Positions 37,415-46,271 of a DNA stretch of 64,000 bases are shown piece after piece. The first letter of the stretch is position 1. Each line of letters starts with the position of its first letter. The position numbers and the translations under genes are program-made. This DNA comes from Rhodoligotrophos appendicifer (lineage in GTDB: Bacteria; Pseudomonadota; Alphaproteobacteria; Rhizobiales; Im1). The stretch spans positions 62,001 to 126,000 of the forward strand of contig NZ_VHKL01000008.1 in the NCBI RefSeq assembly GCF_007474605.1, given 5' to 3'. The notes under the pieces were generated by a model. The model ran no database searches. It was not told the origin of the DNA and saw only the letters and a program-made list of their open reading frames with translations.

Positions 37415-38452
37415 ATGGCCTTGTCGCGGCGAGGCGGTCGCGGATTTCGCGACAATTCTCATCTTCAATGGCCTGGGTTCGTGGATGCGACAGCCACCCT
37501 GCTCATGGTCTTCGTTTTCCTGGTGGCCGTCTTCACGGTCGCGCAATATCTCCTGGCCCGTGAAGTCAGCGGCCAGGACACTGCCCTGCAGCGGCTGCGC
37601 AACGAGATTGCCTCCCTGACGGAGATGCTCGCTCTGGAAAAGTCGGGCTCTGCGGAACTTGAGTCACGGCTCGCCACGCTTGTCGGTCAGCTTCAGGGTC
37701 TGTCCTCCGAACGCGACCGGCTGCAGGCCGATCTGCTCGAAGAGCGCCAGGAGGGAAGCGAGGCCGGATCGACGGTCAGTGGCCTGGAGAGTGATCTGGA
37801 GACCCAGAGGCAGGTGTCCTCGGAGGCCCTGGCTCGCGTCGAGTTGCTCAATCAGCAGATCGCAGCCCTGAGGCGCCAGATCGCCACCTTGAATGATGCC
37901 TTGGGCGCTTCCGAGAAACGGGATCAAGAATCGAAGTCGCAGATTGCCGATTTGGGCAAGCGCCTCAACATCGCGCTGGCTCAGAGGGTCCAGCAGCTTG
38001 CGCGCTATCGGTCGGAGTTTTTCGGCCGGCTGCGCGAAATCCTCAGTCAGCGGTCGGATGTGCAGGTGGTGGGAGACCGTTTCGTCTTCCAGGCTGAGGT
38101 GTTGTTCCCCAAAGGCGAGTCGGTGTTCCAGGCTGCGGGCCGCGCAGAGCTGCAAAAGTTGGCGAGCGCCATCAAGGAGCTCGAATCGGAAATTCCCGAC
38201 GATCTCGCCTGGGTCTTGCGGGTCGATGGGCATACCGATGATGATCCCATCAACACGCCGCAATACCCGTCAAACTGGGAGCTGTCGGCGGCGCGAGCGA
38301 TCGCCGTCGTCAAGTTCCTGGTGGCGCAAGGGGTCAATCCCCAGCACCTGGTGGCTGCGGGATTCGGCGAGTACCAGCCGATCGCTTCCGGGAGCACCGC
38401 TGAGGCCAAGACCCTCAATCGCCGGATCGAGCTGAAGCTGACCGAGCGATAG
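37415..38452 (+). CDS. MotB/OmpA-like peptidoglycan-binding stator partner
   Basis: 345 residues. One N-terminal membrane helix with FVDATATLLMVFVFLVAVF, where Asp24 is at the position of the proton-carrying Asp in MotB and ExbD; a long coiled coil (about residues 50-200); and a C-terminal OmpA-type domain with RVDGHTDDDPINTPQY, NWELSAARAIAVVKFL and LNRRIELKL that should bind peptidoglycan. It is paired with the MotA/TolQ-like gene. This looks like a proton-driven motor separate from the flagellar stator and from Tol-Pal; no flagellar gene is near. Role unknown. Confidence 0.86.
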   Translation: MALSRRGGRGFRDNSHLQWPGFVDATATLLMVFVFLVAVFTVAQYLLAREVSGQDTALQRLRNEIASLTEMLALEKSGSAELESRLATLVGQLQGLSSERDRLQADLLEERQEGSEAGSTVSGLESDLETQRQVSSEALARVELLNQQIAALRRQIATLNDALGASEKRDQESKSQIADLGKRLNIALAQRVQQLARYRSEFFGRLREILSQRSDVQVVGDRFVFQAEVLFPKGESVFQAAGRAELQKLASAIKELESEIPDDLAWVLRVDGHTDDDPINTPQYPSNWELSAARAIAVVKFLVAQGVNPQHLVAAGFGEYQPIASGSTAEAKTLNRRIELKLTER

Positions 38453-38482
38453 CCCGGTTCATGCCGGAGCGGCGCTCGGCGC

Positions 38483-40327
38483 TCACGGCCGCGGGTCCAG
38501 CTCCGCTCCAGCGGCCTCGGGCAGCAGTGCCGGTTCTCCGCCGCCTTCCATGAACTGGAGGCTCGCCAGACGGGCATAAAGCCCCCCATGGCGGATCAGC
38601 TCTTCATGCCGGCCTTCGGCGACGATCTTGCCTTTGTCCAAAACGATAATCCGGTCGGCATTGCGCACGGTGGCCAGTCGGTGTGCGATCACCAAGGTCG
38701 TGCGTCCCGCCATGAGCTGATCGAGCGCAGCCTGCACCGCTTGCTCACTCTCTGCGTCCAAGGCACTCGTTGCTTCGTCCAGAAGCAGGATCGGCGCATC
38801 GCGCAGCAAGGCCCGAGCAATGGCGATCCGTTGCCGCTGGCCGCCAGACAGGACAACGCCACGCTCGCCCACCTCGGTATCGAAGCCGTCGGGGAGATCT
38901 GCAATAAATTCTTCGGCCCGGGCTGCGCGCGCCGCGGCGAGAATATCCGATCGATCGGCATCCGGCCGGCCATAAAGGATATTCTCGGCAATCGTCGTCG
39001 AGAAGATCACCGAATCCTGCGGCACAAGCGCCATTCGGGCGCGGATGTCGCGCGGATCGGCGGATCTGAGATCGACGCCATCAATGCGGACCGTGCCGAA
39101 CTGGGGATCGTAATAACGCAGCAGCAGGTTGAAGATCGTGCTCTTGCCAGAGCCCGAGGGGCCCACCACCGCAACCGTCTCGCCCGGCCTGATCTGCAGA
39201 TTGAAGCCGCTCAATGCCCGGTCCAGGCCACGGGAGGGATAGGCGAAACCCACATCGTCGAACGTGACCTCCCCCCGCGGCGGAACGGGCAGAGGAACAG
39301 GCTTGGCCGGCACGGTCAGGGCTGATTTCGTGTCGAGTAGTTCCGACAGGCGTTCGGCGGCGCCGGAGGCTTGCTGCACCTCTCCCCACACTTGAGAGAG
39401 CTCCCCCAATGCACCCGCAGCGAAGGCCGCATAGAGCACGAACTGACCGAGCGCGCCCCCCGTCATGTTGCCGGCCAGGACTTCCTGGGCGCCATACCAG
39501 AGAATGCCGACGATGGACCCGAAGGTCAGGAAAATGATCGAGCCCGTAAGGAACGCGCGCGCCTTGGTGCTCGCTTTGGCCGCATTGAAGGCATTCTCAC
39601 TCGAGCCCGCGAAGAAACTGGCGGCCCTCCCCTCCTCCGTGAACGCCTGGACCAGACGTATTGCGCCAAGGCGCTCGCTGGCGAAGGCTGCGCTGTCGGC
39701 GAGCGTATCCTGCGCCGAACGGGAGAGCCGGCGGACCCATTTTCCGAACAGCACCAAGGGAATGACGATGATCGGTATCGCAACGACGACGAGCCCACTC
39801 AGCTTGGGGCTGGTCACCACCATCATCGCCAGCGCCCCGACGAACAGCATGAGATTGCGGAGCGCGATCGAGGCACTGGAGCCGAAGGCGGCCTTGATCT
39901 GAGTCGTGTCGGCCGTCAGGCGCGACATGATTTCGCCCGTGCGGGCGGTCTCGTAGAAATCGGCTCCCAGACCCAGCAGGTGCTGAAACACCGCGCTGCG
40001 CACATCGGCGACGACGCGCTCGCCCAACCAGATCACGAAGTAGTAGCGGGCCGCGCTGGCGATCGCGAGAACCAGCGCCACGCCGAGAAGGGTCGCGAAA
40101 TATTGATGGATCAGCGTGGCGTTCTCATGCGTAAAGCCGAAGTCGATCATCCGGCGCACGGCGAGAGGGACCGCAAGCGTGGCCGCGGCGGCCGTCACGA
40201 GAGCCACAAGCGCTGCCACCATTCGCCAGCGGTGCCGCAGCACGAAGGGCAAAAGGCGCAGGAGCGGTTGCAAGTTGTGGCGGGATCGCTTCTCGCCGGA
40301 TTTCTGTCTCGTCAAAAGGCTTCTCAT
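38483..40327 (-). CDS. ABC exporter, fused membrane and ATPase domains (MsbA/BmrA-like)
   Basis: 614 residues. Six membrane helices in residues about 30-320 ([40 protein letters not shown], and others), then the ATPase with Walker [11 protein letters not shown]-loop [12 protein letters not shown], signature [16 protein letters not shown], Walker [13 protein letters not shown] and His-loop VIAHRLAT. Works as a homodimer; the substrate may be a lipid or drug. The start at 40327 fits family length; the frame is open to 40672 without support. Convergent with the stator pair. Confidence 0.93.
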   Translation of the reverse strand: MRSLLTRQKSGEKRSRHNLQPLLRLLPFVLRHRWRMVAALVALVTAAAATLAVPLAVRRMIDFGFTHENATLIHQYFATLLGVALVLAIASAARYYFVIWLGERVVADVRSAVFQHLLGLGADFYETARTGEIMSRLTADTTQIKAAFGSSASIALRNLMLFVGALAMMVVTSPKLSGLVVVAIPIIVIPLVLFGKWVRRLSRSAQDTLADSAAFASERLGAIRLVQAFTEEGRAASFFAGSSENAFNAAKASTKARAFLTGSIIFLTFGSIVGILWYGAQEVLAGNMTGGALGQFVLYAAFAAGALGELSQVWGEVQQASGAAERLSELLDTKSALTVPAKPVPLPVPPRGEVTFDDVGFAYPSRGLDRALSGFNLQIRPGETVAVVGPSGSGKSTIFNLLLRYYDPQFGTVRIDGVDLRSADPRDIRARMALVPQDSVIFSTTIAENILYGRPDADRSDILAAARAARAEEFIADLPDGFDTEVGERGVVLSGGQRQRIAIARALLRDAPILLLDEATSALDAESEQAVQAALDQLMAGRTTLVIAHRLATVRNADRIIVLDKGKIVAEGRHEELIRHGGLYARLASLQFMEGGGEPALLPEAAGAELDPRP

Positions 40328-40408
40328 GGGCTGAGGCGAATGTGCGGCCGAACCTAACGAAAGCCTTGCGAGAATGCGAGCGCCCATGCGCCACACCCGG
40401 GCTTCGGA

Positions 40409-40437
40409 CTTGCACCCTGGTCGGGCGTCCGCTATAG
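40409..40437 (+). promoter_or_regulatory. probable promoter of rpmE
   Basis: CTTGCA, 17 bases, CTATAG, very near the alphaproteobacterial sigma-70 consensus; the predicted transcript would have a leader of about 70 bases before rpmE. Confidence 0.6.
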
Positions 40438-40513
40438 AACCGCGCAACGAGGAAGCTGCTGGTTCCGCGAGGGTGTCGGCGTTTTTCCACACATTGCAGA
40501 GAAGAGTCCTGCC

Positions 40514-40738
40514 ATGAAGCAAGAAATCCATCCCGACTATCACATGATCAAAGTGGTCATGACCGACGGCACCACCTTCGATACGCGCTCGACCTGGGGA
40601 ACTGAGGGTCAGACACTGCAGCTGGACATCGATCCCAAGACCCATCCTGCGTGGACCGGTGGCTCGAGCCATCTGCTCGACCGGGGTGGACGGGTCAGCC
40701 GCTTCAAGCAGAAATACGGCTTTCTCGGCGGCAAGTAA
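40514..40738 (+). CDS. rpmE: 50S ribosomal protein L31
   Basis: 74 residues: [32 protein letters not shown] and a C-terminal [11 protein letters not shown]. The zinc-binding Cys residues of the C+ form are absent, so this is the zinc-independent C- type. Well-formed promoter upstream and terminator downstream; single-gene unit. Confidence 0.96.
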   Translation: MKQEIHPDYHMIKVVMTDGTTFDTRSTWGTEGQTLQLDIDPKTHPAWTGGSSHLLDRGGRVSRFKQKYGFLGGK

Positions 40739-40788
40739 GTTTCTGTCCCGTTTCGGGACTTCGAGAATTGTCGTTCACCCCTTCAGCG

Positions 40789-40813
40789 AAAACCCGGCTC
40801 TGCGCCGGGTTTT
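40789..40813. terminator. bidirectional terminator between rpmE and the DUF1465 gene
   Basis: Perfect ten-pair stem AAAACCCGGC/GCCGGGTTTT with a five-base loop. The A and T ends let it serve both convergent genes. Confidence 0.85.
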
Positions 40814-40818
40814 CTTGT

Positions 40819-41343
40819 TCAGCTCGTGGTGAATGCGCGCATCAGCATGTTGATTTGCTCGCCGACCGGGCTCGCCTGGGGCTTTGGTTTCGATCGGCGA
40901 TCATAGAGCATGCGGTCGAGCCGCAGAATTCGCTGATGAAGATGTAAGCTCTTCCCGATCAGCCGCTGCAAGCCCGGCGGCAGATCAACCGCCGTCGAGA
41001 GCGCTGGGCCGGCGCCGATGTCACGCAGATTGATGCGCTGCTTTTCGCGCCGCGCATCCTCCAGACTCAGTTCCCCTTCCTTGACCGCGCGCTGGAGCAG
41101 GAGCCATGAGGCCAGCTGCATCAGCCGTGTGGTCAGGCGCATGCTTTCCCTTGCATAGGATGCGGACCCGGACTGGCCGAGATCACGGGATTCGACACGG
41201 CCATCTCCGTCCAGATAGTCAGCGGCCTCCTCCACCAGCGACATTCCTTCGGAATAGATCCGCGTAAACAATGCCGACGTCGCAAAACGCGGCCCGAACT
41301 CGATGGTTTGTCCGAGGGACACGGTCTCGATCACTGCAACCAC
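40819..41343 (-). CDS. DUF1465 family protein, RcdA-like
   Basis: 174 residues, helical, cytoplasmic. FATSALFTRIYSEGMSLVEEAADYLDG and ARESMRLTTRLMQLASWLLLQRAV are typical of DUF1465, the family that includes Caulobacter RcdA, an adaptor for ClpXP degradation of the cell-cycle regulator CtrA. The C-terminal tail is disordered as in RcdA. GTG start at 41343. Adaptor function here is inferred from the family; the CtrA-type boxes elsewhere in the window make it plausible. Confidence 0.82.
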   Translation of the reverse strand: MVAVIETVSLGQTIEFGPRFATSALFTRIYSEGMSLVEEAADYLDGDGRVESRDLGQSGSASYARESMRLTTRLMQLASWLLLQRAVKEGELSLEDARREKQRINLRDIGAGPALSTAVDLPPGLQRLIGKSLHLHQRILRLDRMLYDRRSKPKPQASPVGEQINMLMRAFTTS

Positions 41344-41525
41344 ACTTCACCCCTGCCGCCCTGGTGCGCCTATGGCGCCCACTGCTTTCCCTGGTCCGCA
41401 GCTTCACGAAAGCATTCGTGTTCCCCGTCGAACCTCTTTTGATGTGGGATATGATGCAAAGCCCACGCCAAGGTCCAGTGCGTCGCCGGAAATAAGGGCG
41501 GGACCATGGCCAAAGCAGGAGTTTA

Positions 41526-41650
41526 TGCACAAAAAAATGGAGCCGCGCGAAGCGGCTCCAAGGTCTAACAGGGAGGCGTCAAACAGAGTGGACAGGAGCC
41601 ACTCAGAGAATCCAGATGACTGGATTACGTTAACGAAAATACACCACAGA
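41526..41650 (-). ncRNA. candidate small RNA
   Basis: The 41344-41777 gap has no convincing gene, yet a strong minus-strand terminator ends at 41531. It is about 220 bases past the DUF1192 stop and before the DUF1465 start, so it most simply ends an independent short RNA. The sequence is more AT-rich than the surroundings and has a second stem with GAGTGG/CCACTC (41588-41613). A near-CtrA site lies just upstream. The 5' end is a guess. Confidence 0.35.
41531..41560 (-). terminator. intrinsic terminator of the candidate small RNA
   Basis: Perfect nine-pair stem TGGAGCCGC/GCGGCTCCA with a five-base loop, followed on the minus strand by seven T. Confidence 0.85.
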
Positions 41651-41653
41651 TTC

Positions 41654-41668
41654 TTACTGAATAGTTAA
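41654..41668 (-). promoter_or_regulatory. near-CtrA box (one mismatch)
   Basis: Reads TTAC-N7-TTAA on the plus strand, seven of eight consensus positions. It lies directly upstream of the candidate small RNA. Confidence 0.3.
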
Positions 41669-41777
41669 TATTTATCGAAACTTCACCGAAAACTCGCGTT
41701 GCATGTTCGCGCATCCCTGTTCAAATGGGCAACTTACTGAAAAACAACTCGTTTCGGTCAGCTTAGCAAAAAAGCCA

Positions 41778-41963
41778 CTACTTGCGGAAAAGGCTTTCGG
41801 CTGCAGAGCGGACGCCCATCCGCCTTTCGAGTGCGTGGCGGATGCGCTGAATTTCATCCTCCAAGAGCGTGATGCGATGATGAAGATCCTCCACCGACAC
41901 CGAATCAAGTTCCTCACCGATCCCAATTTCGGACGGTTTTCTTCTGACTTCATCCGCTTCCAT
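41778..41963 (-). CDS. DUF1192 family protein
   Basis: 61 residues. SVEDLHHRITLLEDEIQRIR is the family core, a short coiled coil, after an acidic start MEADEVRRKP. GGGAGAGAGG lies upstream of the ATG. Found across Rhizobiales, usually close to a quinone oxidoreductase gene on the other strand; function unknown. Confidence 0.88.
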   Translation of the reverse strand: MEADEVRRKPSEIGIGEELDSVSVEDLHHRITLLEDEIQRIRHALERRMGVRSAAESLFRK

Positions 41964-42072
41964 GGCACCTCTCTCCCAACTAACACGACGCGAAGGCGAT
42001 AGGTTTGCTTGTCACCAACGTACAGGCTCGCTAGATCATTCCCACTGTCTTCCTTCCACGGTGACGCCCTCC

Positions 42073-43071
42073 ATGCACGATCTGCCCACTGAAATGACCG
42101 CGATCGAGATCACGACGCCTGGGGGACCCGAGGTGCTCCAGCCGACGCGCCTGGCGGTTCCGCGCCCCCTCGACGGGCAGATCCTGATCCAGGTGATCGC
42201 CGCCGGGGTCAACCGCCCCGATGTCGTACAGCGCCAGGGACACTATCCGCCACCGCCCGGGGCGCCGACAACCCCTGGGCTGGAGGTTGCCGGCCGGGTT
42301 GTGAAAATCGGCCCGGGCGTGACACGCTACCAGGAGGGTGACACCGTCTGCGCCCTTGTTCCGGGTGGAGGATATGCGGAATATTGCGTCGCAGCCGAGT
42401 CCAATTCCCTCCCGATCCCCTCCGGCCTCACGCCGCTTGAGGCCGGAGGACTGCCCGAGACCTATTTCACCGTCTGGACCAATGTCTTCCAGCGCGGCCG
42501 TTTGCGGCAGGGAGAGGTGTTGTTGGTTCATGGTGGCACAAGTGGGATCGGCACGACCGCGATCATGCTGGGCCGAGCCTTCGGCGCCCGAGTCTTCGCC
42601 ACCGCCGGCAGTCCGGAGAAATGCCGGGCCTGCGAGGAACTCGGCGCAGAACGAGGGATCAATTATCACGACGAAGATTTCGTGGAGATCATCCGGAAGG
42701 AGACCGAGGGCCAAGGCGCCAACGTGATCCTCGACATGGTGGGCGGCGAGTACATCCCGCGCAATATCGAGATCGCGGCTCCCGACGGGCGCATCGTCTC
42801 GATCGCGTTTCTGGGGGGATCGTCAGTGAAGGTGAATTTCCTCCCCGTCATGCTGAAGCGGCTCATCCTGACCGGCTCCACCTTGCGTCCGCGCAGCGTC
42901 GCCCAGAAGGCCGCCATCGCCCGGGAGCTCGAGGCACAGGTGTGGCCGCTCTTCACCTCCGGAGAAATCAAGCCCGTGATCGATTCGACCTTTCCCCTAG
43001 AAGAGGCAAGCCAAGCGCATCAGCGGTTGGAACAGAGCGGGCATATCGGCAAGATCATCCTCACCACGTGA
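42073..43071 (+). CDS. NAD(P)H-quinone oxidoreductase, PIG3/QOR type
   Basis: 332 residues, medium-chain dehydrogenase fold without catalytic zinc. AAGVNRPDVVQRQGHYPPPPG, EVAGRVVKIGPGV and the cofactor motif VHGGTSGIGTTAIMLGRAFG are typical of the PIG3 subgroup that reduces quinones with NADPH. Start uncertain: ATG 42073 or ATG 42094 (MTAIEITTPGG, the usual family start); neither has a strong site. Divergent from DUF1192. Confidence 0.9.
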   Translation: MHDLPTEMTAIEITTPGGPEVLQPTRLAVPRPLDGQILIQVIAAGVNRPDVVQRQGHYPPPPGAPTTPGLEVAGRVVKIGPGVTRYQEGDTVCALVPGGGYAEYCVAAESNSLPIPSGLTPLEAGGLPETYFTVWTNVFQRGRLRQGEVLLVHGGTSGIGTTAIMLGRAFGARVFATAGSPEKCRACEELGAERGINYHDEDFVEIIRKETEGQGANVILDMVGGEYIPRNIEIAAPDGRIVSIAFLGGSSVKVNFLPVMLKRLILTGSTLRPRSVAQKAAIARELEAQVWPLFTSGEIKPVIDSTFPLEEASQAHQRLEQSGHIGKIILTT

Positions 43072-43094
43072 GGGCGGAATGAGGCCACAAAAGC

Positions 43095-43124
43095 CTTTTC
43101 AACAACCGCCCATCGCGCCTATAT
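43095..43124 (+). promoter_or_regulatory. possible promoter of the DUF1013 gene
   Basis: CTTTTC, 18 bases, CTATAT. The -10 matches the alphaproteobacterial consensus; the -35 is weak. About 70 bases before the gene. Confidence 0.35.
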
Positions 43125-43193
43125 ACCCCTTTAATACATCAACACATCGATGCCCTCGTGGAACAGAGCCTGAGGTTCTGAAGGAGTGCCCCC

Positions 43194-43955
43194 ATGTCGA
43201 AAACCTTGCTCATGCCGAAAGCGACCGCCGTCTGGCTCGTGGAAAACACCTCTCTGACATTCGATCAGATTGCCAATTTCTGCACGCTGCATCCCCTGGA
43301 GGTCAAAGGCATCGCCGACGGCGACGTGGCGACGGGCATCAAGGGGATGGACCCGATCGTCTCGGGTCAGCTCACCCGGGAAGAGATCGAACGCGGACAG
43401 AGGGATGCGAACTACCGTCTGCGGATTTCGGAGTCGAAAGTGGACATCCCGGAGGTGAAGCGACGTAAGGGGCCGCGCTATACTCCCGTCTCGCGTCGCC
43501 AGGATCGCCCGGACGCCATCGCATGGCTGCTGCGCTATCACCCGGAGCTCAATGACAGCCAGATCATCAAGCTCGTCGGCACGACGAAGCCGACGATCGA
43601 ATCCATCCGCGACCGGACGCATTGGAATTCCCCCAATCTCACGCCGAAGGACCCGGTGACCCTCGGCCTCTGCGCGCAGAGCGAACTCGATGCAGCGGTC
43701 CGGAAGGCTTCCGATCGCGTGCTGCGCGAACGTGGCCCCATTGCTGTCGAAGAAGATCGGGGCGGCACATTGCGGCCGGCCGAGGAGACCCAAAGCCCCG
43801 AGGTCACGGCGGCGAACATCTTTGGTCAATCCTCGATCGTCCCGCCCGAAGCGCCCGCGGAAGAGGATCAGGAGATCGATGAGGACAAGGTCTTCGCCAA
43901 GCTTGCAGGCTTGAAGCGGGCGCCGAGCGAAGAGGACGAAGACGAGTCGCGCTGA
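43194..43955 (+). CDS. DUF1013 family protein, TrcR-like cell-cycle transcription regulator
   Basis: 253 residues. MPKATAVWLVENTSLTFDQIA, FCTLHPLEVKGIADG, and LLRYHPELNDSQIIKLVGTTKPTI are conserved blocks that look like two helix-turn-helix units; the C-terminal 80 residues are acidic and probably disordered. The family is restricted to alphaproteobacteria and is named cell cycle transcriptional regulator TrcR in current databases, from memory. Single-gene unit with AGGAG before the ATG. Confidence 0.87.
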   Translation: MSKTLLMPKATAVWLVENTSLTFDQIANFCTLHPLEVKGIADGDVATGIKGMDPIVSGQLTREEIERGQRDANYRLRISESKVDIPEVKRRKGPRYTPVSRRQDRPDAIAWLLRYHPELNDSQIIKLVGTTKPTIESIRDRTHWNSPNLTPKDPVTLGLCAQSELDAAVRKASDRVLRERGPIAVEEDRGGTLRPAEETQSPEVTAANIFGQSSIVPPEAPAEEDQEIDEDKVFAKLAGLKRAPSEEDEDESR

Positions 43956-44024
43956 CGCTCGGCCAAAGTTTCCCCTGTCCGGGATCATCCGAACAGGGGA
44001 AACCCAGTATCGAGGACGTCGCCG

Positions 44025-45956
44025 CTAGGGTGCGACCTTCGCCAGTGCTGCCGGAGGCTCGCTCGCCAGTCCCCTCCCCTTCAAAGCATCGCCGATCTCG
44101 TCCAGGATCATGGGATCGTCGATGGTCGCCGGCATCTTCCAGGGCTCACCATCGGCAATTTGGCGCATCGTCGCGCGCAGGATCTTGCCGGACCGCGTTT
44201 TTGGCAGCCGGCCGACGACGATCGCCATCCGGAACGCTGCGACCGGTCCGATCTCGTCTCGGATTTTCTGGACAACCTCTTTCTCGATGGCTTCAGCCGG
44301 TCGTGACACGCCGGATTTGAGCACCACGAAGCCCAGCGGCACCTGTCCCTTCAATGCGTCGGCAACCCCGATCACGGCACATTCGGCGATGTCAGGATGG
44401 CTCGAGAGAACCTCTTCCATCGCGCCGGTCGACAATCGGTGACCGGCACAATTGATGATGTCGTCGGTGCGGGCCATGATGTAGACATAGCCATCCTCAT
44501 CGACGAAGCCGGCATCGGCCGTCTGATAATATCCCGGAAACGTGTCGAAATAGCTCGAGCGGAAGCGGTCGTCATCGTTCCATAGGGTGGGCAGGCAGCC
44601 CGGCGGCAGGGGCAGCTTGATGCAGATCGCACCCAACTTGCCCGGCTCCAATTCGTGGCCCCCTTCGTCGAGGACATCGATCTGGTAGCCCGGCATGGGA
44701 ACCGTCGGCGAACCGTATTTCACCGGCAGCATGCCGAGGCCGACCGGATTTGCGGCGATGGGCCATCCGGTTTCGGTCTGCCACCAATGGTCTACCACCG
44801 GCACCTTTAGATGATGCTCGGCCCATTTTATGGTGTCCGGATCGGCCCTTTCGCCCGCTAAGAACAGGGTGCGGAAGCTGCCGAGGTCATGGGCGCCGAT
44901 CAAGCGTCCCTCGGGATCCTCCTTCTTGATGGCCCGGAAGGCCGTTGGTGCCGTGAACAGGGCGACCGCCTTGTGTTGTGCGATGACGCGCCAGAACGCG
45001 CCGGCGTCGGGGGTGCCGACGGGCTTGCCCTCATAGAGTATGGACGTCGCACCATGGAGAAGCGGGGCGTAGACGATGTAAGAGTGGCCGACGACCCAGC
45101 CGACGTCGGAAGCGCTCCAGAACACTTCTCCCGGCTGGACCCCATAGAGATTGTCCATGCTCCATTTCAGGGCGACCATGTGGCCGCCATTGTCGCGAAC
45201 GACGCCCTTCGGCCTGCCGGTCGTGCCTGACGTGTAGAGAATGTAGAGCGGGTCGGTCGCCTTGACAGCCACACAGTCGGCGCGCCGCCCCGCTTGCCTG
45301 GTCTCCTGCACGAGTTCGGCCCAGTCGCGGTCGCCCGGCTTCATCTCGGCGGCCTGCATGGGCCGCTGGAGAATCACGAGATGATCGGGCTTGTGGTGGG
45401 CAAGGCTCACCGCTTTGTCCAGCAAGGGCTTGTAGGCGATGATCCTGGCCCCCTCGATGCCGCAGGACGCGCTGAGGATCAGCTTCGGCTTGGCATCATC
45501 GATGCGGGTCGCAAGCTCGTTGGCGGCGAAGCCCCCGAAGACCACCGAGTGGATGGCGCCGATCCGGGCACAGGCCAGCATGGCAAATGCTGCCTCCGGC
45601 ACCATGGGCATATAGATGATGACGCGGTCGCCCCGTTCGACCCCCAGCTCAGCCATGGCGGCAGCCAAGACCTGAACCTCCTCGAGCAATTCGGAATAGG
45701 TGAACGTCTTCACCTGCCCGGTGACCGGGCTGTCATAAATTAACGCCGTCTGATCTGCTCGCCCCCGCTCCACGTGCCGGTCGATGCAGTTATAGCAGGT
45801 GTTGCATTCGGCGCCGACAAACCAGCGGTCGAGCCCTTCAACGCGATCGAAGATCGTGTCCCAAGGCTTCATCCAATCGATGCCTTGGGCGGCTGCGGCC
45901 CAGAACCCCTCCGGATCACGCTTCCAATCATCATAGACGTCACGATATCGACTCAT
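44025..45956 (-). CDS. prpE: propionyl-CoA/acetyl-CoA synthetase (PrpE-type)
   Basis: 643 residues, AMP-forming. The start MSRYRDVYDDWKRDPEGFW is the short-chain synthetase N terminus; YTSGTTGRPKGVVRDNGGH binds ATP, WWQTETGWPI selects the acyl group, and TRSGKILRATMR carries the Lys that is acetylated to switch off such enzymes. WWQTETGWPI fits the propionyl type. The frame is open for another 1.6 kb upstream, but that part is the antisense of the next gene. Divergent from the other acyl-CoA synthetase. Confidence 0.93.
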   Translation of the reverse strand: MSRYRDVYDDWKRDPEGFWAAAAQGIDWMKPWDTIFDRVEGLDRWFVGAECNTCYNCIDRHVERGRADQTALIYDSPVTGQVKTFTYSELLEEVQVLAAAMAELGVERGDRVIIYMPMVPEAAFAMLACARIGAIHSVVFGGFAANELATRIDDAKPKLILSASCGIEGARIIAYKPLLDKAVSLAHHKPDHLVILQRPMQAAEMKPGDRDWAELVQETRQAGRRADCVAVKATDPLYILYTSGTTGRPKGVVRDNGGHMVALKWSMDNLYGVQPGEVFWSASDVGWVVGHSYIVYAPLLHGATSILYEGKPVGTPDAGAFWRVIAQHKAVALFTAPTAFRAIKKEDPEGRLIGAHDLGSFRTLFLAGERADPDTIKWAEHHLKVPVVDHWWQTETGWPIAANPVGLGMLPVKYGSPTVPMPGYQIDVLDEGGHELEPGKLGAICIKLPLPPGCLPTLWNDDDRFRSSYFDTFPGYYQTADAGFVDEDGYVYIMARTDDIINCAGHRLSTGAMEEVLSSHPDIAECAVIGVADALKGQVPLGFVVLKSGVSRPAEAIEKEVVQKIRDEIGPVAAFRMAIVVGRLPKTRSGKILRATMRQIADGEPWKMPATIDDPMILDEIGDALKGRGLASEPPAALAKVAP

Positions 45957-46271
45957 CTGGTCCACCTGGCTCCCTAACGCCGGGATGAAGCACGCCGCCA
46001 CGTGACGCTCCCGGCTGATGTCTTGGCCAGGATCATATTCCGGTTCCCTGCCGACGATAAAGCGTGCGATTGGGCTGTGACGTTTTTTCAAACGTCTGAT
46101 GAGGGCCGAACGCGAAACGAGCCGCCGGGACGTCACGAGATCAGCGGGGGGGGGGCTGCGCCCTCTCGGACCCGCGGGATCGAAGTGAGGAAGGCGCCAT
46201 GAACGGATTGCTGCGGCGAGGCTGTTCTGCTTAGTGTGCTGTGCCTTGTCACGCCAGCAGAATGAACCCCC
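45957..46271. promoter_or_regulatory. divergent control region between two CoA ligase genes
   Basis: No gene supported. It contains a perfect inverted repeat GACGTTT-N4-AAACGTC (46079-46096), a possible operator, and a run of ten G (46146-46155) that could vary in length. Short open frames cross it but lack coding character. Confidence 0.4.

Noticed and set aside
36322-38452. Zorya defence system
   Set aside because: Only ZorA/ZorB-like partners are present; the channel protein lacks the very long tail and no ZorC, ZorD or ZorE homologue is beside it.
40328-40672. N-terminal extension of the ABC exporter
   Set aside because: Overlaps rpmE antisense and its promoter; no ribosome site or domain.
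46002-46202. 66-residue plus-strand frame between the CoA ligases
   Set aside because: Crosses the G10 run and the promoter region, no ribosome site, no similarity known to me.
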